From Endozoicomonas ascidiicola (GTDB lineage: Bacteria > Pseudomonadota > Gammaproteobacteria > Pseudomonadales > Endozoicomonadaceae), in NCBI RefSeq assembly GCF_001646945.1, contig NZ_LUTV01000008.1, positions 58,925-122,924 on the forward strand: 64,000 nucleotides of DNA, in the 5' to 3' direction. Positions 34,626 through 43,113 of the stretch are shown piece by piece. Position 1 is the stretch's first letter. The number at the start of each line of letters is the position of its first letter. Both the position numbers and the translations under genes were made by a program. Below the pieces are notes generated by a model. The model worked only from the letters and a program-made list of their open reading frames with translations, did no database searches and was not told the origin of the DNA.

Positions 34626-36479
34626 CTAATAATGCCTTTCCAGCTGGACACTTTGGAGGACACGGCTTCGTTCAGCAGTGATATTTGTAGCCAAACACAA
34701 GCCAATCCAATCACCGGTTATGTTCAAGACCTCTACCAGCATTCCCGGCTCAATTAACCCGGGTGCTGTATTGATATCGGTCAGTGGTAACTCAATGACT
34801 GTAATACTCTGGTTGCCGCCTTTGGCCAGCTCATTCCTCCCCCGCTCAGTATTTACCTGCGTTTCGGTTAACCAATCTTCCAGAATATCCGGAGCCGGGT
34901 TGTCGCCGTTGGTACCCTGTCGTTTCACATTCACTGCGACGCCTGCATTAGTGCCAGAAACATAAACGGCATTGTATGCCTGCTCTGGTCGCCAGCTGGC
35001 ACTCAGGCTGATGACCATACTGGCAGGTACGATTTTATCCATCGTGGTGACACTCCATGCCCAGGGGCTGGCAGGGTATCTTGGTTGAATATTGAGCTGG
35101 TCTGCATCACGGCTTGGGATCATTACCGATCCTGCTGTGGTAACGATCTTTGCCACGACCTGCATTGCAGTCTGGTTTTGATAACTGAATGAGCCGCCGG
35201 GCATAATCCAATCCGGTGCGCTGTAGTCGTTTAGGTCAGGGTAGCTTGCGGTGAAGCCGGTATTGGCCAGCTCTTCTATTATTGCCTGCTTTGCATTGAG
35301 ATCGCTGCTGCTCTTACTTCTCATTGGCGCATAAGGTGCTGCTAACAGCTGGGTTCTGCTGCTGCCATAAATGGTGTATCGCTCGTTGCCAAAACGTCTA
35401 TCGGTGCTGTATCGCTCGATGATAAAGATCCATTTCCAACCGTTGATATCCACTTCTATTTGCTTTGGGCCGTTTTCGTCTGGCTCTACCATAGCAATGT
35501 TGGTAGCGCCGATCAGTTGCCCGGTAAAGCTCCATGAGAAGCTATCAATATCCAGGCTGATTTCAAGGCTTGGGAGTTCCAGTGGTATCCGATCCGGTAA
35601 GACGACAGTGGTGATAGTATTCATGAGCAGATAGCTCTCCCTGATATCTGGTTGCTCTGGCTCAGGTTTTTCAACAACGTCCGGGTCTGTTTCACCACCA
35701 TAGCTGCCAGTGATTTCTTCATCTTTGGCCTTTTGCCCGAACCCCCAAGGGATAACCACAGAATTATCGTTGGTGCGATTGCTGCCAAAGCCGAATATTC
35801 TCTTTGTGTCTATCGGTATCGCCGGGAGCGCTGGCGGAATATCACCTATTTGAAAAAATACCGAGCCATTCTCTGCGGGTGTGTAGAGCGCATCATCAAA
35901 GATAAAATTAATCGGTTGAACCGGATGGACATAGCCTGAATATTTCTTTGAAGCCGCACCATACAAGTCAACTGACTGCATGCCTTCTGCCACTTCTGTA
36001 TCTTTAGGCCGACCATCTCCCCAAGGTGCGTCGAAGGACTCATGCTTTTCCCGAATGCTCTTGTCCCATTTTAGCGTTTGACCACTGTCTTTTGTTGCAA
36101 TCTCTCCCCACGCATCATTGGCGCTTTCTTCCTTCTTTATAGCGATGCCGTGTTGAAAGTGAACCGCAGTCTGCTTCTCGTCCACCTTTCCCCATAAAAA
36201 GCTATTGCCCGAACTGACAATCATTTCAGCCTGATAGCTGCGCTGCTTTTTCGTCAGGTTTTTTTCTGCGGCATCATTGGAGGCAGCACGAATATCGCTC
36301 TCTAATTTTTCAGAAGGAGAAGACCACTGACTGACAAGAACCCGTAGCAAACCCGGAGGTTTGGAATAATGGAAAAACGGAAGGCCATCAAACATATAAT
36401 CAGCGATGGCAGCAGAGCTGACCGTATACGGGCGATCGAATCTGAAATCCACATCGTCTAATGAGACTTGGTAACTCAC
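34626..36479 (-). CDS. Phage tail-tip/baseplate-type protein
   Basis: 617 residues. The N-terminal ~280 residues are a variable region rich in Trp, Gly and charged repeats (WGEIATKDSG, APWGDGRPKD, VIPWGFGQKA). The C-terminal half (about 290-617) has the pattern of a tail hub or 'phage late control D-like' fold: SLEISLDIDSFSWSFTGQL, then NGWKWIFIIERY and PGLIEPGMLVEVLNITGDW. It probably forms the tail tip that contacts the host. The stop lies at the border of the csp cassette, and the start overlaps the stop of the preceding gene by 4 bp. Confidence 0.6.
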   Translation of the reverse strand: MSYQVSLDDVDFRFDRPYTVSSAAIADYMFDGLPFFHYSKPPGLLRVLVSQWSSPSEKLESDIRAASNDAAEKNLTKKQRSYQAEMIVSSGNSFLWGKVDEKQTAVHFQHGIAIKKEESANDAWGEIATKDSGQTLKWDKSIREKHESFDAPWGDGRPKDTEVAEGMQSVDLYGAASKKYSGYVHPVQPINFIFDDALYTPAENGSVFFQIGDIPPALPAIPIDTKRIFGFGSNRTNDNSVVIPWGFGQKAKDEEITGSYGGETDPDVVEKPEPEQPDIRESYLLMNTITTVVLPDRIPLELPSLEISLDIDSFSWSFTGQLIGATNIAMVEPDENGPKQIEVDINGWKWIFIIERYSTDRRFGNERYTIYGSSRTQLLAAPYAPMRSKSSSDLNAKQAIIEELANTGFTASYPDLNDYSAPDWIMPGGSFSYQNQTAMQVVAKIVTTAGSVMIPSRDADQLNIQPRYPASPWAWSVTTMDKIVPASMVISLSASWRPEQAYNAVYVSGTNAGVAVNVKRQGTNGDNPAPDILEDWLTETQVNTERGRNELAKGGNQSITVIELPLTDINTAPGLIEPGMLVEVLNITGDWIGLCLATNITAERSRVLQSVQLERHY

Positions 36480-37242
36480 TCAATCAGGCTCGCCTTGATG
36501 TAACCGTGTACCAGAGGTCGATAAAATGGAATTGCTCGGAGCGTCACATCGCCTGCTGCCTGAGTGCCTGATGAACCTGCCTCCCACCATAGCGGCTCGG
36601 TATCAGGCAAAGTGCCTCCGACTTCTACGCTATAAACATGGCCGTTTGGCACAGTAGGATGAATAACGTCACCAATGGACACAGAAGCTGTTGGCGTAAA
36701 CACCTGTCCATAGTCGTCCAAAGCCATAACAAATGTATCACCGCCATCCGTCAGCACATTGAGCGTATAACTTCCGTTTTCCGTATCGCTGACAGTATTA
36801 CCAGTAACCGCCCATGTGCCATCGGGTTTGTTTTCGATAGCTACCAGCTGTCTTGCAGCAGGGAGAGCCTGATTATCCAGCACCCGTTCTACTTTGCCGG
36901 TAATGGTGGCCGGGTCGCCTGTTGGCGCTCCACCGCCAGTGGTGCTAATGACGAGATCATAAATAACGGCATTATTCACCTCTACTTTCTGGCTAAACAG
37001 TTGATTATCTACTGAGATGGCAACCACCAGAGGCATATTCTGCCATTTCGGAGGAACGCCAATAAATGAAAATTGCCCATTAGAAATGGACCCGGAGCGG
37101 ATATACCCAAGGGGTGGGGTGGGCTGAGTAATATCACTACGCCATTAAATGGCAATCCATCGACCTTTAAAGTGCCTTTTGCTTTATGTTCGTAATTAAG
37201 GCTCGGGGTGTTAATTTTTACCGGTTGAACATAGGTCACCAT
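36476..37242 (-). pseudogene. Phage tail protein split by a frameshift
   Basis: The N-terminus reads from ATG 37242 (MVTYVQPVKINTPSLNYEHK, then KVDGLPFNGVVILLSPPHPLG). The natural continuation is in another frame: YIRSGSISNGQFSFIGVPPK then WQNMPLVVAISVDNQLFSQK, running to 36476. The switch lies in the run CCCACCCCACCCC (37107-37123 on the plus strand), so one base was probably gained or lost there, unless it is a programmed shift or sequencing error. The intact protein would be about 255 residues, with Ig-like beta structure. The start overlaps the previous stop as TAATG. Confidence 0.6.
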
Positions 37243-38198
37243 TACCACTCTCCCGATGTTTGAAAAAACATCCCGTTCCAATTATGAGAATGGCAGTAGT
37301 CAATCCCGTCAATGGTGAATGGCACAAAGCCTCTGGTCTGCCCATTCGCTTTATCAAAATAAAAAAGCTCAGGTGTGAATGAGATACAGCCTCGCAAACG
37401 GAACACATATTTACTTTCAAGATAAATATACCAGTCCGATTGATAACTTACGCTTGTCAGAAACTCATCGAGGTCTTCGATGCCGCTTACTTTTGAAGGC
37501 CAATAAGCGGTTATGTACTGAGACATAGTAAGAGCCATGCACTGAAAACGCATGTTGTTTTCTGACCAATCATCCCCCGGAAGGGCAGTAAATGGCCTTG
37601 TTAAAGCTTGCTGCGTAGTTCCAATACTATTGAATATTCCATAACCAATATTGGGGTTTATGATTGTATTCATACTGCCATTATAAGAATGTGATCCAAG
37701 CAGACACCAAGCATTCGGTATTTCAAAACCATCAGTATCTACGTCACCGACATAAATGATGTTGGGTGCATAAACATAGAAGTGAGACGTCTTCATTGAA
37801 TTCGGCATCAGTGCAAAAATAAACGTCTTTTCATCGCCAATAATGATCCAGCGATTGACACCGTAAGTCGTACCACAAGAGATACATGAGCTATATCCAT
37901 AAAACTCCTCTGGCGTAACAACGCTTTCTGCAATCTGGAACATTACGCCGTTACTATTTGATGGATGACTTTGAACTAACAGGTTCATCTTATTGGCGTG
38001 AGCCGACTGGTTAGAATAAACCGTCCGATCGTTAATGGTGCTGGACATTTCTTTCGTCCAGCCAAGCCCCGGTTTGCTGCCATAACCCGTTAAGAGAACG
38101 GCATCCAGTATTTCGATAATATTATTTTTGCCAACGGATACGCTGGTATTCCATTGCGGAGCGCCAGCATCTTCTGATGAATAGAAATTAACGGCCAT
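37242..38198 (-). CDS. Phage tail-tip module protein, unknown
   Basis: 318 residues, aromatic- and Ser/Asn-rich, predicted mainly beta. No signal or membrane segment. It begins MAVNFYSSEDAGAPQWN, similar to structural subunits of siphophage tails, and carries scattered Cys (CISCGTTYG). Start and stop overlap both neighbours (38198; TAATG at 37242), so it belongs to the tail operon. The exact part in the tail is unknown. Confidence 0.6.
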   Translation of the reverse strand: MAVNFYSSEDAGAPQWNTSVSVGKNNIIEILDAVLLTGYGSKPGLGWTKEMSSTINDRTVYSNQSAHANKMNLLVQSHPSNSNGVMFQIAESVVTPEEFYGYSSCISCGTTYGVNRWIIIGDEKTFIFALMPNSMKTSHFYVYAPNIIYVGDVDTDGFEIPNAWCLLGSHSYNGSMNTIINPNIGYGIFNSIGTTQQALTRPFTALPGDDWSENNMRFQCMALTMSQYITAYWPSKVSGIEDLDEFLTSVSYQSDWYIYLESKYVFRLRGCISFTPELFYFDKANGQTRGFVPFTIDGIDYCHSHNWNGMFFQTSGEW

Positions 38199-39688
38199 TA
38201 GTCAGCATCCCCTCTGATCTGCAAAGTGAAATCGTCGTTGGTTTCCGTACCCTGACCGGACAATACCGTCCGACACACCCACACCGAAGCAAGGCATCCA
38301 TCGGTATTGAATCTCACTGCATTCCCTGTCGCCCAGCCTGATCCCCATCCTTCAGCTTTGATCGTAAAGTAAGGAACGCCTGCCTCGGGATTGACTGGTG
38401 CCGTATCGGTGGTGGTGCTGCCAGTCCCTATAATGCCGAGCTTTTCTTCCACCACCTGAAAGCCGGTGCTGCTAGTAAATATGATCGCCCACTTTCCGTA
38501 GATCGCTCCCTTGTTGGTGGATTCAACCGGATAGTTAATGGTGTTGTATTGTGCAGTGGTCTGATCGCCGATGATAAAATCCGTCCAGTTCGGCTCGCCG
38601 CTAGTCCACACCTTTTGGCTAAAAAAGCTTTTCACTCTCGCCTGCATATCGCCATATACAACAGCGCTGCTAACCGTAGTTTCTGTCGCTGGTAAATCCC
38701 AAGGGACAGGAGAGATGATCGACAGATCGCCGTTAATCTGCACATCGCTCAATACGCTCATATGCTCGACCCTATCCTTAATGGCAAAGGGCGCAGATAG
38801 CGAACCGCCTTCTGAGTCCACCAGCGATAGAGGTGATGCAAAGTCTATGGTGCCAGCCTCCCGGTCAACCGTATATTGATCCGATGCGAGCAATATGCCG
38901 CCACTGTCTTCTACGGTAATCTCGGCCTGATGATCTCGGCTCAGGGAAATCTGCTGGCCTGCCGTTGGAGTACCTGCATCGGTGCTGCTGGCATGGGAAA
39001 TAACAACAATGTCACCAGCCCGGAAGATCGGCACCCGACCATCGGCAGGCAAGCGAACCGGATCAAGGCCGATCAATTCTGCATCCAGAGGAAGATTGGT
39101 TTCGACGATGCAGTTATAACGGATGCTTTGCGGGATTACATAGATAGGATTAGTGCCATCAGTAAAGGAAAGCTCACACCAACCCGTAGTCACATCAATA
39201 TTGCCCTGAACCTCTGCGGTATCAATCACGCCATTGAAGTCAGCCGTTGCCGTAATGACATCAGCGTTATCAACCCGCACAGCTGTTAGCTGCAAGCTGC
39301 CCTGACGAATAGGCGACCCCGGCGTTCTGAAAGAAACATTTTCTATCTGAAAACCTGAACCGATAGTTGCGCCTGCTTGTAAGCTGGCTGAGTTAACTGT
39401 TCCCGATGGATATACAGCCAGTGTCGCATTACCGCCACTGTAATCAATCTGCCCGACCTGAACCCCTGCATTAGTTTCGGTGCTAATATCTCGGTATAGT
39501 TTCCCGTCCCGGTCAAAATAGGTTTCACCATTCCATTCAAAGACTATGCTGCCGGGAAGTAACACCGCATTCTCCATCAGAGGGAGTAGATCAATAGACA
39601 GCTCTGGCGATGAGATATTTTCGGTGTGAGGCGCATGAGCAAGGTTACTGGCCTGTGCTATTGCCGTAATGCTGCCGCCATTAAACAC
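38198..39688 (-). CDS. Phage tail structural protein, large beta-rich
   Basis: 496 residues. It contains several short motifs recurring in tail fibre or tip proteins, such as GSIVFEWNGETYFDRDGKLY, GQIDYSGGNATLAVYPSGTV, YTVDREAGTIDFASPLSL and WTDFIIGDQTTAQYN. The 'VGQIDY..G.A.L' and 'DREAGTI.FA' blocks resemble those in the next gene (39689-41728), suggesting related folds. It is directly adjacent to both neighbours, with no gap on one side and an overlapping start on the other. Confidence 0.6.
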   Translation of the reverse strand: MFNGGSITAIAQASNLAHAPHTENISSPELSIDLLPLMENAVLLPGSIVFEWNGETYFDRDGKLYRDISTETNAGVQVGQIDYSGGNATLAVYPSGTVNSASLQAGATIGSGFQIENVSFRTPGSPIRQGSLQLTAVRVDNADVITATADFNGVIDTAEVQGNIDVTTGWCELSFTDGTNPIYVIPQSIRYNCIVETNLPLDAELIGLDPVRLPADGRVPIFRAGDIVVISHASSTDAGTPTAGQQISLSRDHQAEITVEDSGGILLASDQYTVDREAGTIDFASPLSLVDSEGGSLSAPFAIKDRVEHMSVLSDVQINGDLSIISPVPWDLPATETTVSSAVVYGDMQARVKSFFSQKVWTSGEPNWTDFIIGDQTTAQYNTINYPVESTNKGAIYGKWAIIFTSSTGFQVVEEKLGIIGTGSTTTDTAPVNPEAGVPYFTIKAEGWGSGWATGNAVRFNTDGCLASVWVCRTVLSGQGTETNDDFTLQIRGDAD

Positions 39689-41728
39689 TTAGGTCAGCGT
39701 CTTGCTGGTTGCCCTGATTTTATGCACCCGAATAGCGTCTGCCCATTCATAGGTGTACTCGGGAAAGCTGTAATCATTAACGGCCAGTACGGTAAAGGCA
39801 CCTGTCTGGTAATCAATCACGCCTGTCACACCACGCCAGCCACCAGCCGTATCATCGCTGATCGTCTTGGCGACATTTTTGGTGGAGGAATAGGTCGTCC
39901 AGTTTTTTAATCTGTCCGAATGGCTCGGCACATTGGTTCTTTGCGTGACTAAAAACTGAAGCTGTATCGAACCGGGCAACAGGGGAGCGCCGGGAATAGT
40001 GCCACTCATAACGCCTTGTCCATCGACGGATACTATGACTTCACCACCTGCAGAGGTGCCTTCTTCATACGTCAGCTGTATTTCAGTATCGCTATCAGGC
40101 AGGAAGTCCAGCTTGAAAGACAACTCGCCCGGAGCGTAATGGATAACACCATTACCATCGCCGGTTAATAGACCGTTGCTCTGGTCGGTCAGGGTTTTAT
40201 TTTGCCCGGATGAAACATACGTCACAGTCAGGCTTCCGGGCTTGATGCCGGGTTTTTCCACCGTATGCCTGAAGACCATATCATCAACTGGCACATTGCC
40301 AGTTCGAATAGTGACCTCGTCATCATTCTGTGCGATGTAGCTGAAAACCAGAGCGCTATCTGGATCAGGCAGCGCATCCAAGGTGATCGCCGCCGACCCT
40401 GTGGAAAAGATAATGGAGCCAGTTCCCGAACCTGTCATCTGGCCGTTGCCGGTATCCCGGATATCCTGCCATTTACCGAGAGCGATATAGCTGACCACCA
40501 GCGTTCCCGGCCTTGGCTTAGCCTCGGCCATGTTGAGCGTATAGTTAAAGCCCCGGTTCTGATTAGTGACTTCTATTGCGCCAGATACCGCAGCGCCAGT
40601 CATCGACACCGCTGGCTGATAGGTAGCTGTTCCCGTTCCCGTTGTATAGCTGCTAGTACGCCATACATTGATCTCACCCAATTCATAATCCACGGTCATG
40701 CGAGAGTAATTGTTTGTGCCGCTAGTAGGGAGAATATTACCAGTCCCATCATCCTGAAAAGTGCCTCCTTCAAAAGACAATGTCAGCTTTCCCGGCAGTA
40801 CGCCACGCTGGAGATACGTTCGACTCTGATTGCCTGAGATATGAACAAAGCGACAACTGACGGAGCGATTAGCTTCCGCTGTGGCCACCATTGTCTTTCC
40901 TGTATAGCCACCGTATTGATCGAGCAGAGGCGTTTCCACCTTGGCGCTCGGCACCAAAGGCGTATAAACGCTTTCAGCTTTTATATTCAAGTCGCCTGCA
41001 TTCACATCGGCGCTAAGGGATTGGATGCCATAGTAGCGAGAGGTGTCGGCTATCTGCGTCCCCTGAATCAGACTGGTCGCTTCCTCTGGTGCGCCCGGAA
41101 CTGGCTGCGACCCGATAAAGGTAGCGATCAATGGAGCGCTAATTTCTAGCTCAAGCTTTCTGCGCTCAAAATCAATAAACGACGATCCTGTGTTGTAGCT
41201 GAATGTCACCAGTTCATGAGAGACAGAAGTAATACGGATAAACTGGCTGGCTTGCTCAAAACCATCAGGATTTGTAAGGCGATAAACCTCACCAATTTCA
41301 GGTATGGGTGAACTCTCACGCTGATAGCCGACCACAGCCCTCTGGCCTTCCAGTTGATTGCCGATCAAATGCCAGTCTGCCTGAATCCCCGGCACCACAT
41401 AGCTTTCAATTCTGTCTCTGGCATTGGCTCGCTCATCGGTTTGGCTATCGGTATCAAACAACAAGACAGAGACATTCTTATCTTTGGGAGGCTCGGTCAG
41501 GATAAGGTGGCTACCAAGATACGGATCGTTATTGTCGGTGCTGATGCCAACAAAGGCTTTACGCAAAGCCACATCACCAATAGTGCGGTCAATCCGGGAA
41601 ATATCCCGGAACAGGTTATTTACATTGCCATCAATAACCTCATTACCCGTCACCCGACCACCACCGTCCTCCTCATCGGTGAGGCGTTGACTCTCGAAAA
41701 GCTTTACATCGTCATTGTTAATAGCCAT
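39689..41728 (-). CDS. Phage tail structural protein with three repeated beta modules
   Basis: 679 residues. Three tandem modules of about 90 residues start with PGKLTLSFEG, PGTLVVSYIALGKWQDI and PGSLTVTYVSSGQNKTL, and each contains 'G.GTG.I.Y..G...L..LPDSD...F.Y'. A fourth partial unit begins PGSIQLQFLVTQRTN. Such repeats are typical of beta-sandwich tail decorations. The N-terminus (NNLFRDISRIDRTIGDVAL) is conserved in siphophage tail proteins. The gene follows the enoyl-CoA hydratase terminator and so may need its own start of transcription. Confidence 0.65.
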   Translation of the reverse strand: MAINNDDVKLFESQRLTDEEDGGGRVTGNEVIDGNVNNLFRDISRIDRTIGDVALRKAFVGISTDNNDPYLGSHLILTEPPKDKNVSVLLFDTDSQTDERANARDRIESYVVPGIQADWHLIGNQLEGQRAVVGYQRESSPIPEIGEVYRLTNPDGFEQASQFIRITSVSHELVTFSYNTGSSFIDFERRKLELEISAPLIATFIGSQPVPGAPEEATSLIQGTQIADTSRYYGIQSLSADVNAGDLNIKAESVYTPLVPSAKVETPLLDQYGGYTGKTMVATAEANRSVSCRFVHISGNQSRTYLQRGVLPGKLTLSFEGGTFQDDGTGNILPTSGTNNYSRMTVDYELGEINVWRTSSYTTGTGTATYQPAVSMTGAAVSGAIEVTNQNRGFNYTLNMAEAKPRPGTLVVSYIALGKWQDIRDTGNGQMTGSGTGSIIFSTGSAAITLDALPDPDSALVFSYIAQNDDEVTIRTGNVPVDDMVFRHTVEKPGIKPGSLTVTYVSSGQNKTLTDQSNGLLTGDGNGVIHYAPGELSFKLDFLPDSDTEIQLTYEEGTSAGGEVIVSVDGQGVMSGTIPGAPLLPGSIQLQFLVTQRTNVPSHSDRLKNWTTYSSTKNVAKTISDDTAGGWRGVTGVIDYQTGAFTVLAVNDYSFPEYTYEWADAIRVHKIRATSKTLT

Positions 41729-41751
41729 CCGTTTTCCTTTTCTTCAGGCGT

Positions 41752-41776
41752 AAAAAAACCGCCAAATCGGCGGTTA
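41752..41776 (-). terminator. Rho-independent terminator after the enoyl-CoA hydratase gene
   Basis: The minus strand forms AACCGCC-GATTT-GGCGGTT followed by a run of T. It lies 26 bp beyond the hydratase stop and would separate it from the downstream tail genes. Confidence 0.75.
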
Positions 41777-41801
41777 TAATGGAACAACTCAAATGAACAA
41801 T

Positions 41802-42620
41802 TTAGCGTTGACTCAACTCTGCAACCGTATCAACAAAAATCCCCATGAAGTCGGTTGCCTCTCGTTCAGTTTGTCCACCGTTGTTTAAAAACGCTTTAAA
41901 TATTGTCTGTGATTTTTCTTCATTAGCTCGTTCTAAAAAGTATTTGAGCTCTAACTCAACACCGCCATCTTCGCTGAGAATGGAGGTACCCACAATATCT
42001 TTGTACATCACCATGTCACGCAAATCCAAACGACCAAGTACGCTCAGCTGCATATCCAGAAAACTGTCCATTTCTGATCTAGGAACATATTTTGTGATGA
42101 TATTTAATCGTTCTGCTTCTTGGGCTGAATAATCGCCACCCGTTAATAATGCCAGTAACGCCTTGCTTCGACCCATCCTGCGAGCGTACTGAACACCACC
42201 TTGACCACCCGTTGGTATGTTCACGCCTATTTCCGGCTGAGCAAATGCCGCATTTTCTGTACCAAACGAGAGATCGCAGGCCATCACAAATTCATCGCCA
42301 CCGCCACGCGCACAACCATCAACCACAGCTATGGTTAACTGCCGCAGTTTTTTAAGATTTTTGATCATATCACTGAATGCAATGCAGCCAGCTTGCCCAT
42401 TTGGAGTCCCGTTAATGAGGTTCAGATCTAAGTGTGCAGAGAAAAATAACGGATTGGCTGACTTAAAGATCACGATTTTGAGTTCATCATCCTTCTCTAA
42501 TGACTCAAGAAAACCATTAACCTCATTTATCAATTCAATGGTTAGCACATTTGCCGGAGGGTTATCGATGACCGCTGTAGCGATCGCGTTCTTTATGGTG
42601 ACTGCCAGTTTACTCATCAT
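41802..42620 (-). CDS. Enoyl-CoA hydratase/isomerase family protein (prophage cargo)
   Basis: 272 residues of the crotonase fold. CoA-binding and oxyanion features are visible: FFSAHLDLNLI (first oxyanion block), RGGGDEFVMACDLSFG with the first Glu, and FAQPEIGVNIPTGGQGGVQY with the second Glu. Both catalytic-type glutamates are retained, so hydratase or isomerase activity is possible. It lies between the tail gene 42718-43101 and tail gene 39689-41728, with a TATAAT promoter upstream and a terminator downstream, so it is an independent unit rather than part of the tail operon. Substrate unknown. Confidence 0.85.
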   Translation of the reverse strand: MMSKLAVTIKNAIATAVIDNPPANVLTIELINEVNGFLESLEKDDELKIVIFKSANPLFFSAHLDLNLINGTPNGQAGCIAFSDMIKNLKKLRQLTIAVVDGCARGGGDEFVMACDLSFGTENAAFAQPEIGVNIPTGGQGGVQYARRMGRSKALLALLTGGDYSAQEAERLNIITKYVPRSEMDSFLDMQLSVLGRLDLRDMVMYKDIVGTSILSEDGGVELELKYFLERANEEKSQTIFKAFLNNGGQTEREATDFMGIFVDTVAELSQR

Positions 42621-42671
42621 TGTGCCTCAGCATTACCTAGACCATAGGACAACATTTAATAGATGACACAA

Positions 42672-42702
42672 ATTATAGGCTCTTGTCGTACACTTGCTTA
42701 AA
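42672..42702 (-). promoter_or_regulatory. Candidate promoter for the enoyl-CoA hydratase gene
   Basis: A perfect -10 TATAAT (42672-42677, minus strand) lies about 50 bp upstream of the start; the -35 (TTAAGC at 17-18 bp) is weak. It is in the AT-rich gap between the hydratase and the upstream tail gene. Confidence 0.5.
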
Positions 42703-42717
42703 AACACCTCAATAACA

Positions 42718-43101
42718 TCAAGGCACAATGATCAGTCGCAACAAAAGGTAGTAATAACTGTCTACAGCAGGATAGGCTTCCTCCAGAACGGGATTCGCGA
42801 CCATTGGGCTTCCCGATGACCGATCAAAGATGACAGAAAACAGTCTCATATCTGGCAGCACCAGAGGCATAATTTTATTCGGAGTTTCCGCCAAGGTTTG
42901 TAAACTGACGACGGTATCACGGGTTACCCACCCTGCAGAGTCACCGCCACTTAATTCCATTGAGCGTCCTTGTTTTAATTCACCTTCCTGTACCAACAAA
43001 GCGCCCGTTAAGCTGCGCTCTAGATTTTGCTCCACAGGGTTCCAGTCGAACTCATTAATCCAGAGCAGATCATCCGGCAGGGTAATGTCGTCCAGTTGCA
43101 T
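42718..43101 (-). CDS. Phage tail-module protein of unknown function
   Basis: 127 residues beginning MQLDDITLPDDLLWINEFDW. It is a small mixed beta protein with no membrane segment. It lies 12 bp after the tape measure gene, where siphophages typically encode a distal tail protein or tail assembly chaperone-like product. The 'LPDDLLW..E..W' start is shared by short tail proteins in related prophages as far as I recall. The family is not named with confidence. Confidence 0.55.
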   Translation of the reverse strand: MQLDDITLPDDLLWINEFDWNPVEQNLERSLTGALLVQEGELKQGRSMELSGGDSAGWVTRDTVVSLQTLAETPNKIMPLVLPDMRLFSVIFDRSSGSPMVANPVLEEAYPAVDSYYYLLLRLIIVP

Positions 43102-43113
43102 AGCTTTTTCCTT

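Noticed and set aside
37107-37123. Programmed frameshift in the tail gene
   Set aside because: No canonical slippery heptamer of the lambda G/GT type is seen, and the position is not between tube and tape measure genes; a lesion or read error is simpler.
40265-40837. 190-residue plus-strand ORF inside a tail gene
   Set aside because: Antisense shadow of the 679-residue tail protein; no ribosome-binding site or domain.
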